The notes under the pieces were generated by a model. It saw nothing but the letters and a program-made list of their open reading frames with translations. It was not told where the DNA came from and did no database searches. 64,000 bases of DNA from CBDESN01 sp965242495 (lineage in GTDB: Bacteria > Pseudomonadota > Alphaproteobacteria > MPNO01), in assembly GCA_965242495.1 (NCBI GenBank), contig OZ251446.1:2418001-2482000 (forward strand), read 5' to 3'. Of the stretch, positions 54,960 through 64,000 are shown in pieces. The translations under genes were made by a program, and so were the position numbers. Numbering within the stretch: the stretch's first letter is position 1; each line of letters begins with the position of its first letter.

Positions 54960-56232
54960 CGTCCGTATCCCCGTCGAACCGCATCACCTCGCGGTAATAG
55001 CGCCAGAAGCCGCGGATCGCGACCTCCTGGGCCAGCGTGTCCTGATCCTCGACCGGGCCGCGCCCGCCCATCTCGATGAAGGAATGCTCGCCGGTCTGGG
55101 TGCGGACGCCCTGCTGCACCAGCCGCGCCGCCTCGCCGTCCTCCATCGAGATATAGCCCGCCGGGCCGATCATGTTGGCGAGGCGGAGCTTGTCGGCGCG
55201 CTCCTCCTCGTCGGCGTCGTCGAAGCCGAAATAGGTCCACAATATCTCGAACTTCTCGGGTCCCTTGGGGCGCACATGGCGGATCTGGAAGGCGTTGTCG
55301 ACCTGGGCCACGACGAGCGACGGGAAGATCGAGAGGATGACGGTCGTCACGTTGTCGTCGAAGGACGGCCGGGTCCCGATCAGCCGGTCGTCCCGCAGCT
55401 TGTAGTCGGGGCGGAACTTGCTGTTGGTCTTGTACTGTTCGCGCAGCAGGTCGCGATCCTTCGCGTCGTCCGGGTCGGCGACGGCGAGGATGCAGTTGTG
55501 CTTGCCGCCGGGGCCGAGATCGCAGCCGCCCCGCATCGCCGGCGTCTGGATGCCGAAGCTGACATGGAACAGATGGAGCAGCGGCGCATGATAGGGGTCG
55601 CGGGTGTTCTCGGCGTAGAGCTTCCAGTTGGCCTCGACGACCTGGCGGTAATACCCGAGCACGCGGATCGGCCGGCTGGCGATGCGCGCGATCTGGGCGA
55701 GGCCGCCGGGGCCGATATAGTCTTCGAGCGGCTGGACCTCGGCGGCGAAGGTTCCGAACACCAACCCGTGCGCGCGCTCCACCCGGAGCCTGCGCATTCC
55801 CCGGCCGTCGAGGGCGAAGTCGGCCGGCATCCCGCCCCGCCCCTTGACGCCCTTCTGCTGCGGCACCGCGGTCAGCTTGCCGGCGAGGTCGTAGCGCCAC
55901 ATGTGATACGGACAGTTGAAGCCCTCCGCATTGCCGCGCAGCCGGGTCACGACCTGAGCGCCGCGATGGACGCAGCGATTCTCGAAGGCGTGGATTTCGC
56001 CGTCCGGGGCGCGGGTCACCACCACCCGGCGCTCGCCGAAATAGGTGGTCGCATAGTCGCCGGGCGCGGGGATCTCCCGCTCCAGAGCCAGATACTGCCA
56101 GTGCGGCCCAGAGAAGATGCGTTCGAGCTCGATCTCGTAGAGCGCGCGGTCGCTGAAGACCTCGAACGGCACCCGCGTGCAGTCCTCGCCCTGCCAGCGT
56201 ATGCCGAGCCCCGTCCGTCGGGCCTCCGTCAT
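54949..56232 (-). CDS. Rieske aromatic-ring-hydroxylating oxygenase alpha subunit
   Basis: A 427-residue catalytic subunit. The Rieske 2Fe-2S ligands are C-x-H in NRCVHRGAQVV and C-x2-H in GFNCPYHMWRYDLAG. The mononuclear iron site lies in ENTRDPYHAPLLHLFHVSF, with a later Asp ligand. It resembles anthranilate-, benzoate- and salicylate-type oxygenases. No ferredoxin or reductase gene is adjacent, so electron donors must be elsewhere. It is probably co-transcribed with the beta subunit and follows the GST gene by 29 bp. Confidence 0.93.
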   Translation of the reverse strand: MTEARRTGLGIRWQGEDCTRVPFEVFSDRALYEIELERIFSGPHWQYLALEREIPAPGDYATTYFGERRVVVTRAPDGEIHAFENRCVHRGAQVVTRLRGNAEGFNCPYHMWRYDLAGKLTAVPQQKGVKGRGGMPADFALDGRGMRRLRVERAHGLVFGTFAAEVQPLEDYIGPGGLAQIARIASRPIRVLGYYRQVVEANWKLYAENTRDPYHAPLLHLFHVSFGIQTPAMRGGCDLGPGGKHNCILAVADPDDAKDRDLLREQYKTNSKFRPDYKLRDDRLIGTRPSFDDNVTTVILSIFPSLVVAQVDNAFQIRHVRPKGPEKFEILWTYFGFDDADEEERADKLRLANMIGPAGYISMEDGEAARLVQQGVRTQTGEHSFIEMGGRGPVEDQDTLAQEVAIRGFWRYYREVMRFDGDTDDAA

Positions 56233-56261
56233 CTTCCGGCGCCTCCTGTGCCGCGGCGCGG

Positions 56262-57050
56262 TCAGCCGGCCAGCATCGCCGCCAGCCGGGACCAAGCCTC
56301 CTCGCCCTTCTCCCGCATCAGCGGCAGGTAGGCCTCGTTGAGCCAGCCGTCTACCGCCGACTCGTAGCTCGGTCGCGCCTTGACCCGCTCGAACCAGCCG
56401 GCGACGCGCGGGCGCGAGTCCCACATGCGGTCGAGCCGCAGATGTTCGAGCCGCGTGGCGTAAGGGGCATAGGCGATGTCGGCCAGCGAATAGTCGGCGC
56501 CCGCGAGCCATGGCCCCGATTCGAGCGCCGCCTCCATGTCGGCGAGCAGCTTGTCGAAGCGCCGGATCGTCGCCGGGAAGGCGGGCGCGTCGATGCCGAG
56601 CTCGATGTTCTGCCGGGAGCGGACGCGGCGCGCCGGGTCGGGAATGCGGTCGAGATGGGCTTCGAGCTCCTCGGGCGGCTTCTTCAGATACTGATGGCGG
56701 AAGGCCAGGCTGCCGGACAGCACGCCGGTATGGGCGTGGAGCCCCTCGTCGAGCTGCTTGGTCCATAGCAGCATCCGGGCCAGAGCCGACGGTTTGCGCG
56801 GCCGGAGCGGCGGGTCGGGGAACGCCGCATCGAGATATTCGTTGATCACCGTCGATTCGACGATCACCGCGCCGTCATGCACCAGCGTCGGCACGACTCC
56901 GCCGGGGTTGAGCGCGAGATAGGCGGGCCGGAGCTGATCGCCGTCGCGCAGCGCCAGTTCGCGCCCGGTCCACTCGAGGCCCTTCTCCGCCAGGGCGAGC
57001 CGCGCCTTCTGCGAACAGGTCGACATGTCGTTGTGGTAGAGCTCGATCAT
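56262..57050 (-). CDS. Glutathione S-transferase linked to the oxygenase operon
   Basis: A 262-residue GST. MIELYHNDMSTCSQKARLAL contains the thiol or Ser site region, ALNPGGVVPTLVHDGAVIVE and STVINEYLDAAFPDPPL the glutathione-binding elements. The long helical domain (PWLAGADYSLADIAYAPYAT) is typical. It is larger than the two GSTs at 43-44 kb and not closely related. Placed before the oxygenase, it may act in ring cleavage-product isomerisation or dehalogenation; that is inference. Confidence 0.9.
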   Translation of the reverse strand: MIELYHNDMSTCSQKARLALAEKGLEWTGRELALRDGDQLRPAYLALNPGGVVPTLVHDGAVIVESTVINEYLDAAFPDPPLRPRKPSALARMLLWTKQLDEGLHAHTGVLSGSLAFRHQYLKKPPEELEAHLDRIPDPARRVRSRQNIELGIDAPAFPATIRRFDKLLADMEAALESGPWLAGADYSLADIAYAPYATRLEHLRLDRMWDSRPRVAGWFERVKARPSYESAVDGWLNEAYLPLMREKGEEAWSRLAAMLAG

Positions 57051-57154
57051 CCGCGTCTCCCGCGCGCCGCCGCGGCGGGCGGAGAATACAGCCTGTCGGC
57101 GGCCGGCGGCAAATCGACCGGCGGACGTCCGGGCCGGGCGCCGCGGTAGGGCGC

Positions 57155-58948
57155 TCAACCCGCCGGTCGCAGCAGGGGAATCACGCCCTCCTCGCAGGCC
57201 TTGATCTGGAGCGCCAGGTAACGCGAATAGATGCGGCATTGGGCGAAGCTGCCGGCGATGAACCAGAGGCCGGGCTGGGCGGTCCGCGTCCACATGTTGC
57301 GGAGCTCCTGCCGCCGGTCGTCGAATCCCCAGACCGGCCCCACCCGATCGGCCACGCCGTCGCCGAACAGAAGCCGGACCAGATGGTCCTGCCCCTTGAA
57401 GCCGGTGGCCAGCACGACGAGGTCCGCGCGCAGCGTCTCGCCGGTCCGCAGGCGCGCGCCCGCGTCTACGAACGAGGCGATGTCGGCGAGCTGGACCAGT
57501 CGGATCTCGCCGTCCGCGATCAGGTCCGAACAGCCGACGTTGAAGTAGTAGCCGCCGCCGCGCCGGAGATACTTGAACTGCCAACCGGCGCCGTCTTCGC
57601 CGAAATCGAGCCGGAAGCCTCTGCGCCGGAGCCGGTCGAGCAGGTCGCGGTCGAGCGCCCGCGCCTCGGCGGTCATGCGTCGATGCGCCTCCTTCATCGG
57701 CGCATAGGGCATGGAGGCCGCGATCAGGTCGCAATCCTCCAGCGCCGGGCCCTCGTCGTAGAGGGCGTAGGGCAGTTGCGCGCTCGGCTCGACGTTGACC
57801 ACCGTGGTCGAGCTGCGCTGGACCAGCGCGACTTCGGCGCCGTTGGAATACAGGTCCTGCGCGATGTCGTGGCCGCTGTTGCCCGTGCCGATCACCAGCG
57901 CCCGCCGACCGCGCCAATCGGCGGCATGGTCGTATTCGCTGGAATGGAGAACCGCGCCGCCGAACGTCTCGATGCCCGTGAGCGCCGGCAGGTTGGGAAC
58001 GCCGCTCACCCCCGTCGCCATGACGACGTGACGCGGATGCAGGCGGCGTTCGCTTCCGTCCGCCCGACGCAGCGCGACCGACCAGCGTCCGTCATGGTCG
58101 TCATAGGTCCCGCCGATGAATTCCGCACCGGTCCAGACGTTGATCTCCATGCTCTCGGCATAGGCCTCGAACCAGCCGGCCACCTTGTCCTTGGGCAGAT
58201 AGGCCGGCCAGTTGGGCGGGAACGGCATGTAGGGGAGGTGGTTGACCTGCACCCGGTTGTGCAGCGTCAGCGCATGATAGCGGTTGCGCCAGCAATCCCC
58301 GATGCGCGTCCCGCGGTCGGCGACCAGCGCGTCCACGCCCAGCTGGTTCAGGCGCGCGGCGATCGACAGCCCGGCCTGCCCGCAGCCCACCACCAGCACC
58401 GCCGGCTCGCGGTCGGCATAGGCGGCGGCGGACCGCCGCCGGTCGAGCCAGTTGGGGCCGCGGAAGTCCCTGGACCAGGATTCGCCCGTAGGCCGCGCCT
58501 TTCCCAGGCGCTCCTCGAAGCCCCGGAGCTCGTCGAGGGCGGTCAGCAGAGTCCACGCTCTGGGCGCGCCGCCGGCGCCGGGCGCAGCGCCGTCCGCGGT
58601 CAGGCGGAGTACGCCCGATCCCCGGCCGTGCGCGGTGACGAAGCCGAAGATGGCCTCGACCGCCTCCCTCCCCGCCCGCGTCACGCGGCGCGGCGGCGTG
58701 CGTCCGCAATCCACGGCGAAACCCGACGCCCCGGCCGGCCCGGCGCAGCGCCCGAGCCGCCCGGCGACGGCCTCCCGGCCGCTGACGGTCTCGATATGCC
58801 AGGTGAAAGCCAGCAGGTCGCGCCAATGGCCGTCGCGGTGGAACAACGCGCCCAGGGCCGCCGGGTCGGAAGCCGCGACCGCCCGCTCGAACGCCGCGAG
58901 CCAGCGGTCCGCGACGCCGGACGGATTCTCCTGCGGTTCGTTCGGCAT
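57155..58948 (-). CDS. Flavin-containing monooxygenase with SnoaL-like N-terminal domain
   Basis: A 597-residue protein. Residues ~10-140 resemble an NTF2/SnoaL-like fold (DRWLAAFERAVAASDPAALG, LFHRDGHWRDLLAFTWHIET). The rest is a class B flavin monooxygenase: FAD motif VLVVGCGQAGLSIAARLNQL, the FGGAVLHSSEYDHAADW fingerprint, the NADPH motif ALVIGTGNSGHDIAQDL, and VVLATGFKGQDHL. It may oxidise a sulfur, nitrogen or ketone group, or a hydroxyl-bearing ring. Start ATG 58948 (MPNEPQENPSG). It heads a minus-strand cluster with GST and Rieske oxygenase. Confidence 0.9.
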   Translation of the reverse strand: MPNEPQENPSGVADRWLAAFERAVAASDPAALGALFHRDGHWRDLLAFTWHIETVSGREAVAGRLGRCAGPAGASGFAVDCGRTPPRRVTRAGREAVEAIFGFVTAHGRGSGVLRLTADGAAPGAGGAPRAWTLLTALDELRGFEERLGKARPTGESWSRDFRGPNWLDRRRSAAAYADREPAVLVVGCGQAGLSIAARLNQLGVDALVADRGTRIGDCWRNRYHALTLHNRVQVNHLPYMPFPPNWPAYLPKDKVAGWFEAYAESMEINVWTGAEFIGGTYDDHDGRWSVALRRADGSERRLHPRHVVMATGVSGVPNLPALTGIETFGGAVLHSSEYDHAADWRGRRALVIGTGNSGHDIAQDLYSNGAEVALVQRSSTTVVNVEPSAQLPYALYDEGPALEDCDLIAASMPYAPMKEAHRRMTAEARALDRDLLDRLRRRGFRLDFGEDGAGWQFKYLRRGGGYYFNVGCSDLIADGEIRLVQLADIASFVDAGARLRTGETLRADLVVLATGFKGQDHLVRLLFGDGVADRVGPVWGFDDRRQELRNMWTRTAQPGLWFIAGSFAQCRIYSRYLALQIKACEEGVIPLLRPAG

Positions 58949-58973
58949 ACGTGCGCCCTCGCGCGGCGGCGGC

Positions 58974-60044
58974 CTATTCGCTCTTGTCGTCGGCGGTCCA
59001 GCGCGCGGCGCGGCGCAGGAAGACCGACGGATCCGCGCGCCACGCCGCATAGCCGATGCGCCGTTCGTCGGTCAGCCAATCGATCCGGTCGCTCAGACAG
59101 GCGGCGAGGGCCGCGTCCCCGGCGGCGAGGGTGAAGCCGCCATGCTCGACCCGCGAATCGAGGGCCGTGACGACGAAGGCTCCGCCCGACTCGTGAGCGG
59201 CGTCGCGATTGCCGATCTCGCCCCTCGCCACCGCGTCGATCCGACCGGCGCGGAGAGCCGCCAGCAGCTCGACCTCGCCGCCCTCGTCGCCGAGATAGAC
59301 CACTTGCGGCATGGCGGGCGACGGCGGGTGGAGGCGCCGCCGGCCGTCGAGACCGGGCGAGGCGCCGGCGGCGCGGATCACGTAGCCGGCGCCGCCGTCG
59401 GCGACCGTCGTCCCGCGCGGCGTATCCACCCGCACGCCGGCGGCGAGCGCGCCCGCGGCGTCGGCGAGGCCGGTCAGCTGCAGCAGCCTGGCTTCCCCGG
59501 TCGTGCCGGCGAGCGCGCCGACGCGCACGTCGCCGGTGAGATCCTCGTATCCGGCGAGGCGTCCGGCATCGGCGGCGCGCACCAGAAGCGACTGGCGGAA
59601 GGCGATATGGCCCGAGGTGAAGACGACCGCCGCCCTGCCCGCGGCGTCGCGGGTGCGGGAGTCGAGGATGGTGATGCCGCCGCCCACGACGTCGAATCGC
59701 GGCCCGGCCGATTGCAGCCATATATCGTCCCAGGCGCCGATGGCGCGGCGCGAGAACGCCAGCCTCTTTCCTTCGGCTCCCATCGCTTCGAGCGCCGTCA
59801 GCAGATCCGCCTCGTAGCCGAGATGGGTGTGGAAGCCGGCGGATTTCGGTTCGCCGTCGGCGCTGTAGCTTACCGGCGCGAAATAGGCGTAGAAGCCGAA
59901 CGCGAGCATGCGCCCTCCGGTCGCGCAGGCCTGCGCCGGCGAAGCCAGACCCAACGCGCAGCCGGCGGCGAGCAGATACAGCGCAACCCCGCAACCCGGC
60001 GACCTGCCGCGCCGTCCCGACGCCCCGCCTCGCCTCGCGACCAT
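58974..60044 (-). CDS. Periplasmic substrate-binding protein, family 3-like
   Basis: A 356-residue exported protein. A signal peptide is visible (GCGVALYLLAAGCALGLASP with an AQA-type cleavage region). The mature part FGFYAYFAPVSYSADGEPKS, FHTHLGYEADLLTALEAMG, and ALRAGRIDAVARGEIG fits the SBP_bac_3 fold of amino-acid or small-acid binding proteins. It has an unusually long insert with RDAAGRAAVVFTSGHIAFRQ. Its start is chosen at ATG 60044 ahead of the basic signal region. No matching permease of that transporter class is adjacent. Confidence 0.75.
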   Translation of the reverse strand: MVARRGGASGRRGRSPGCGVALYLLAAGCALGLASPAQACATGGRMLAFGFYAYFAPVSYSADGEPKSAGFHTHLGYEADLLTALEAMGAEGKRLAFSRRAIGAWDDIWLQSAGPRFDVVGGGITILDSRTRDAAGRAAVVFTSGHIAFRQSLLVRAADAGRLAGYEDLTGDVRVGALAGTTGEARLLQLTGLADAAGALAAGVRVDTPRGTTVADGGAGYVIRAAGASPGLDGRRRLHPPSPAMPQVVYLGDEGGEVELLAALRAGRIDAVARGEIGNRDAAHESGGAFVVTALDSRVEHGGFTLAAGDAALAACLSDRIDWLTDERRIGYAAWRADPSVFLRRAARWTADDKSE

Positions 60045-60165
60045 GCCCGCCTCCTCATCCGTCCGCCGGGCCGGCGACGCGCCCGCGCCCCGGGCCGCCA
60101 AGTGTCGCTTGCCGACGGGATGTCGTTCAACGGAAATCCCCGCGGCCGGTCGTGTCGTCCGCTCC

Positions 60166-61362
60166 TCACTTATACGGGTCGGCGGCGTCGCGCAGGCCGT
60201 CGCCCAGGAAGTTGAAGGCGAGGATGACCAGGATCACCGGCGCCACCGGGAGCATCAGCCAGGGGTAGAGCGCCACCACGTTGATGTTCTGCGCCTCGGC
60301 CAGCAGCACGCCCCAGCTGGTGATCGGCGGGCGGAGGCCGAGGCCGAGGAAGCTCAGGGCGGTCTCGCCCAGGATCATGCCCGGGATCGAGAGCGTCGCC
60401 GAGGCGATCAGGTGGCTCATGAAGGCCGGCATCATATGGCGCCAGATCACCCGCCGGGGCGACGCGCCCATCAGCACCGCGGCGGCGACGTAATCCTCTT
60501 CGCGCACCGCGAGCAGCTTCGAGCGCACCGCGCGCGCAAGCCCGGTCCAGTCGATCAGGCCCAGGATGACGGTGATGCCGAAGAACACCAGGATCGGGCT
60601 CCAGTTGACGGGAAGGGCGGCCGACAGCGCCATCCACAGCGGCAGTTCGGGGAACGACCGGATCACCTCGATGGCGCGCTGGGTAAGGTTGTCGACCCAG
60701 CCGCCGTAATAGCCCGCGAGCCCGCCGATCAGCATGCCGAGGACGAAACTGATCGAGATGCCGACCAGCCCGACGGTCAGCGAGATGCGCGCGCCGTAGA
60801 CGATGCGCGACAGCACGTCGCGGCCCAGCCGATCGGCGCCCAGCAGGAACAGCGTGCCGTCCTCCGGCGGGCAGACGAGATGGAAGCGGCCCGCGACCAG
60901 CCCCCAGAAGCGATAGGCATCGCCCAGGCAGAAGAAGCGGAGCGGTCGGACGACGCGCCGGTCCTCGGCGTATTCGCGCCGGAGGTCGGTCATGTCGAGG
61001 CGGTAGGTCGTGCCGTAGACGAACGGCCCGACGAGACGCCCCTGGTGGAACAGATGCACCGCTTGCGGCGGCGCATGGATGAAATCGGTGTGGCGCGTAT
61101 GCAGGTCGTAGGGCGCGATGATCTCGCTCGCCAGGATGGACAGATACATCGCCGCCAGGAAGACGGCCGAACAGACCGCCAGGCGGTGGCGCCGGAAGCG
61201 GAGCCACATCATGCGCCACTGCGACGCCATGTGCAGGCGCTCCTGCGCCGGCGTCAGCGCCTCGGCGACATGCGGGTCGAACGGCTCGGGCGCGACGTAA
61301 TGCTCCACGGGCGAACTTCCGCCCGCGCTCTCGCCCCCGCTTGCGCTCCTGGCGCCGCTCAC
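60166..61362 (-). CDS. ABC transporter permease, DppC/OppC type
   Basis: A 398-residue inner-membrane permease. After a cytoplasmic N-terminus and the first membrane helix (HRLAVCSAVFLAAMYLSILA) comes a ~120-residue periplasmic insert. GADRLGRDVLSRIVYGARIS begins the conserved core, and AAAVLMGASPRRVIWRHMMP is the EAA loop that docks the ATPase. GTG 61362 overlaps the stop of the DppB-type gene (GTGA). The large periplasmic insert is longer than in E. coli DppC. Confidence 0.92.
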   Translation of the reverse strand: MSGARSASGGESAGGSSPVEHYVAPEPFDPHVAEALTPAQERLHMASQWRMMWLRFRRHRLAVCSAVFLAAMYLSILASEIIAPYDLHTRHTDFIHAPPQAVHLFHQGRLVGPFVYGTTYRLDMTDLRREYAEDRRVVRPLRFFCLGDAYRFWGLVAGRFHLVCPPEDGTLFLLGADRLGRDVLSRIVYGARISLTVGLVGISISFVLGMLIGGLAGYYGGWVDNLTQRAIEVIRSFPELPLWMALSAALPVNWSPILVFFGITVILGLIDWTGLARAVRSKLLAVREEDYVAAAVLMGASPRRVIWRHMMPAFMSHLIASATLSIPGMILGETALSFLGLGLRPPITSWGVLLAEAQNINVVALYPWLMLPVAPVILVILAFNFLGDGLRDAADPYK

Positions 61363-62357
61363 CGCTCGCGCCCCGCGCCCAGGCGGATACGCGGGTCCAG
61401 CGCGGCCAGGGCCAGGTCGGAGATCAGGACGCCGATCACGGTGAGGGCCGAGACGAACATCACGAACGACCCGGCGAGATACATGTCCTGGCTCCGCAGC
61501 GCCTGCAGCAGCATCGGGCCCGTGGTCGGCAGGTTGAGCACCACCGAGACGATGATCGCGCCGGAGATGACCTGCGGCAGGAGGCTGCCGATGTCGGCGA
61601 TGAACGGGTTGAGCGCCATCCGCAGCGGGTATTTCACCAGCAGCCGGCCCGGCCGCAGCCCCTTGGCGCGCGCGGTCACGACGTATTGCCGGTGCAGCTC
61701 GTCCAACAGGTTGGCGCGCAGCCGCCGGATCATGCCCGCCGTGCCCGAAGTGCCGATCACCAGCACCGGTATCCACAGATGCTCCAGGATCGACAGCAGC
61801 TTGTCGGCGGTCCAGGGCGCGCCGATGAAGCGCTCGTCCATCAGCCCGCCGATCGAGGTCCCGAACCACAGCTTGGCCAGATAGACCAGCACCAGGGCGA
61901 GCAGGAAGTTGGGCGTCGCCAGCCCGAGGAAGCCGACGAGCGTCAGGCCGTAGTCGCCCCAGCTGTATTGGTGGGTGGCCGAATAGACGCCGATCGGGAA
62001 GGACACCGCCCACACGAAGACGATCGTCGCCAACGACACCAGCGTGGACAGCCACAACACGTCGCCCACGACCTCGGTCACCGGCCGGTTGAACTCGAAC
62101 GAGAAACCGAAATCGCCCTGGAGCATCCCCAGCAGCCAGACGAGATATTGCCGCCACCAGGGCCGGTCGAACCCGTATTGTTCGCGCAGGAAGGCGATCT
62201 TCGCCGCGCTGACCGACTCGCCCTGGCTCTCGAGCTCGGCGACGTAGCTGGTGAGATAGTCGCCCGGCGGAAGCTGGATGATGACGAAGACGATGACGCT
62301 GATCGCGAGCAGCGTCGGGATCATGACCAGCAGCCGGCGGACGAGATAGCCGAACAT
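61359..62357 (-). CDS. ABC transporter permease, DppB/OppB type
   Basis: A 332-residue permease. MFGYLVRRLLVMIPTLLAIS is the usual first helix; VTARAKGLRPGRLLVKYPLR is the EAA loop. Six membrane segments are visible. It forms a heterodimer with the DppC-type protein encoded next and follows the binding-protein gene by 12 bp. The ATPase subunits are not in the window between these genes; they may lie elsewhere. Confidence 0.94.
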   Translation of the reverse strand: MFGYLVRRLLVMIPTLLAISVIVFVIIQLPPGDYLTSYVAELESQGESVSAAKIAFLREQYGFDRPWWRQYLVWLLGMLQGDFGFSFEFNRPVTEVVGDVLWLSTLVSLATIVFVWAVSFPIGVYSATHQYSWGDYGLTLVGFLGLATPNFLLALVLVYLAKLWFGTSIGGLMDERFIGAPWTADKLLSILEHLWIPVLVIGTSGTAGMIRRLRANLLDELHRQYVVTARAKGLRPGRLLVKYPLRMALNPFIADIGSLLPQVISGAIIVSVVLNLPTTGPMLLQALRSQDMYLAGSFVMFVSALTVIGVLISDLALAALDPRIRLGAGRER

Positions 62358-62369
62358 CCGCGCGCGCCG

Positions 62370-64000
62370 CTAGCGCGCCTCCCCCCGATCCGGGGCCAGC
62401 CAGAACGTATCCGGCTTGTAGACGCCGAAATGGGCGCCGGGGTTCCAGTTATAGACCGCCCGCTCCGGCACGTTGCGGAGCCGGTCCTTGATCACCACCG
62501 GTTGCAGAACGCCCGCGACCAAGCCGATGGTGAACACGTTGTCGGCGTAGACGCGCAGCATGCGGCGCCAGATCGCCGCGCGCTGCGCGCGGTCCCCGGC
62601 CAGCACCCAGCGCCGGTGGAGGGCCAACAGCTCGCGCGCCGCCGGGAGGTCGGGCGGCGCGCCGACCCGGCCCTTGGTCTGGTAATGCTGACCCCATTTC
62701 GGCCATTGCAGCTGTTGCTGGCTGGTCGGCGCGAATTCGTCGGGGACGGTGTCGGGCGTCGGCAAGCCGTTCTCGCAGCCCGACCAGATCGACATCACGG
62801 TGTTGCCGGCGAAGATGCGGTTGCGGAAGACCTCGCGCTGCGAGGGCCGCGAATACAGCTTGACGCCGGCCTGCAGCCACGAATCGTGCACCAGCTCCAG
62901 CACGTCGGTCTGCTCGGTGTCCTCGCCCGCGGTTTCGACGATGATCTCCATCGGCCGGCCATCCGGCAGCAGGCGCAACCCGCGCCCGTCGCGCTCCGTC
63001 AGCCCCAGCTCGTCGAGCAGCCGGTTGGCGCGTTCGAGATCGAACGAAGCCCAGGCCCGCCGATACTGCGGCTCGAACAGCGGGCTCCGCGGCAGCACGG
63101 TATTGCCGCCCTCGATCGCCAGCCCGTAATAGATCACCTGATTGATCTCGTGGCGGTCGATGGCGAGCGACAAGGCGCGCCGGAAGCGGACGTCGCGCAC
63201 CAGACCGCGCCAGACCGCATCGTTCACGTTGAGGTTGGGATAGAGCGCCAGATGCGCTCCCTTGGCGGTGCGCCACAGGCGTATTCGCTGTTTCTCGCGG
63301 CGTTCGGTCTGCTTGAGGAAGGTGTAGTCGTTGAAGTGGAGGCCGCGCGCCTGCAGGTCGGCTTCGCCGGCCCCGGCCTTGAGCGGGATGATCTTCGCGT
63401 CGGCGACGTTGATCACCACCCGGTCGATATAGGGGAGCTGCCGGCCCCGCGGATCGACCCGATGGTAGAACGGGTTGCGCGCGAACTCGAAGCGGCGCGC
63501 CGGCGGCCGGTTGCGGATCGTCCAGGGTTGCAGCGTCGGCAGGCCGGGATTGTCGTTCTTGTACTGGTTGTCCATCCGATGATGCAGGGCGGCCCAGCTG
63601 CGCCGCTTCCTCTCGGCGACCTTCCGCCGGAGCGCCTCCGGGTCGGCGTAGCGGCGGTGAAAGGGCTTGAGGTAATGCGCCGGACGGAACAGATAGAGCG
63701 GGCGCGCCGCCGCCAGCGCCGGCAGGAAATAGGGGTTGGGGCCGGACCAGCGATACTCGACCGTGGTCTCGTCGAGGACGCGGAACGCCGCCCGCTCGCC
63801 GTCGACGACGAGCGGGCGCGGCGGGCCGAGCGGCGACAGCGCGGGATCGTTGGCGACGTCCTCCCAGTAATAGCGGAAGTCCTCGCTGGTGAACGGATGG
63901 CCGTCGGACCAGCGATGCCCCCTGCGCAGGTGGAATCGGAACACGCGGTTGTCCTCGACCTCGTAGCGTTCGAGCAGGTCGGGCCGCAGCTCGAAGCGAT
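62370..64000 (-). CDS. ABC transporter substrate-binding protein, family 5, 5'-truncated by window edge
   Basis: The frame is open to base 64000, so the start and signal peptide are outside the window; about 543 residues are visible. Family-5 features include FRFHLRRGHRWSDGHPFTSE, DFRYYWEDVAND, VRFRRALSLAIDRHEINQVI, and DLERANRLLDELGLTERDGR. These proteins bind peptides or related ligands for the Dpp/Opp permeases encoded directly downstream. The ligand is unknown. Operon order is binding protein, permease B, permease C. Confidence 0.92.
   Translation of the reverse strand, partial: RFELRPDLLERYEVEDNRVFRFHLRRGHRWSDGHPFTSEDFRYYWEDVANDPALSPLGPPRPLVVDGERAAFRVLDETTVEYRWSGPNPYFLPALAAARPLYLFRPAHYLKPFHRRYADPEALRRKVAERKRRSWAALHHRMDNQYKNDNPGLPTLQPWTIRNRPPARRFEFARNPFYHRVDPRGRQLPYIDRVVINVADAKIIPLKAGAGEADLQARGLHFNDYTFLKQTERREKQRIRLWRTAKGAHLALYPNLNVNDAVWRGLVRDVRFRRALSLAIDRHEINQVIYYGLAIEGGNTVLPRSPLFEPQYRRAWASFDLERANRLLDELGLTERDGRGLRLLPDGRPMEIIVETAGEDTEQTDVLELVHDSWLQAGVKLYSRPSQREVFRNRIFAGNTVMSIWSGCENGLPTPDTVPDEFAPTSQQQLQWPKWGQHYQTKGRVGAPPDLPAARELLALHRRWVLAGDRAQRAAIWRRMLRVYADNVFTIGLVAGVLQPVVIKDRLRNVPERAVYNWNPGAHFGVYKPDTFWLAPDRGEAR

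Overview
The window is high-GC chromosomal DNA from an alphaproteobacterium. A complete rRNA operon on the minus strand runs 16S, tRNA-Ile(GAT), tRNA-Ala(TGC), 23S, 5S, initiator tRNA-fMet, which is the alphaproteobacterial order, and the protein families fit. The 16S looks Rhodospirillales-like by eye, but I cannot name a genus.

Positions 1 to about 34,270 are a mobile island. It begins in a truncated tyrosine integrase and ends in a frameshifted integrase remnant beside the 3' end of tRNA-fMet. Its plasmid-like backbone is a TraD-type coupling protein plus a MobF relaxase-helicase (11.6-16.8 kb) and a minus-strand accessory block (25.5-33.1 kb) with DUF4326, DUF2493/SLOG, a second SLOG protein, a Toprim protein, an AlkB-like dioxygenase, SSB and several small unknown proteins. 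No mating-pair genes are present, so the element looks mobilisable rather than self-transmissible, unless the rest lies to the left of the window.

Defence and addiction modules fill the backbone: a HigBA-like pair, a TIR-domain protein with a RipA-like membrane protein, an AbiEi/AbiEii pair, a type I R-M system (hsdR-hsdM-hsdS), two Phd/VapC pairs, Vsr plus a C5 cytosine methyltransferase, and a large protein with two GHKL ATPase domains encoded with an atypical receiver-domain protein. That last operon (18.4-24.2 kb) is visibly more AT-rich than its neighbours. It is the best candidate here for an undescribed system: a two-component-like relay joined to a DNA methyltransferase. Remnants of integrase, SRAP-domain, Gp37/Gp68-type and zinc-ribbon genes, two 311-313 bp direct repeats and several palindromic operators show repeated rearrangement.

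Positions 34.3-39.6 kb hold the rrn operon, with a strong promoter upstream of 16S and a long hairpin after tRNA-fMet.

Positions 39.7-64 kb are chromosomal metabolic genes: a Rid-family protein; an aryl-acid adenylating enzyme paired with a luciferase-like oxidoreductase; two tandem glutathione S-transferases; glyoxalase II with a methyltransferase; an alkylsulfatase-like hydrolase; an NCS2 permease with an extra C-terminal domain; a three-subunit molybdenum hydroxylase; a Rieske ring-hydroxylating oxygenase (alpha and beta), a GST and a flavin monooxygenase; and a dipeptide-type ABC importer with two substrate-binding proteins, one running off the window. An IS5-family element with a CTAG target duplication sits exactly on the permease stop codon, next to one of two MITE-like inverted-repeat elements. 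The set suggests catabolism of aromatic or xenobiotic acids; exact substrates cannot be read from sequence.
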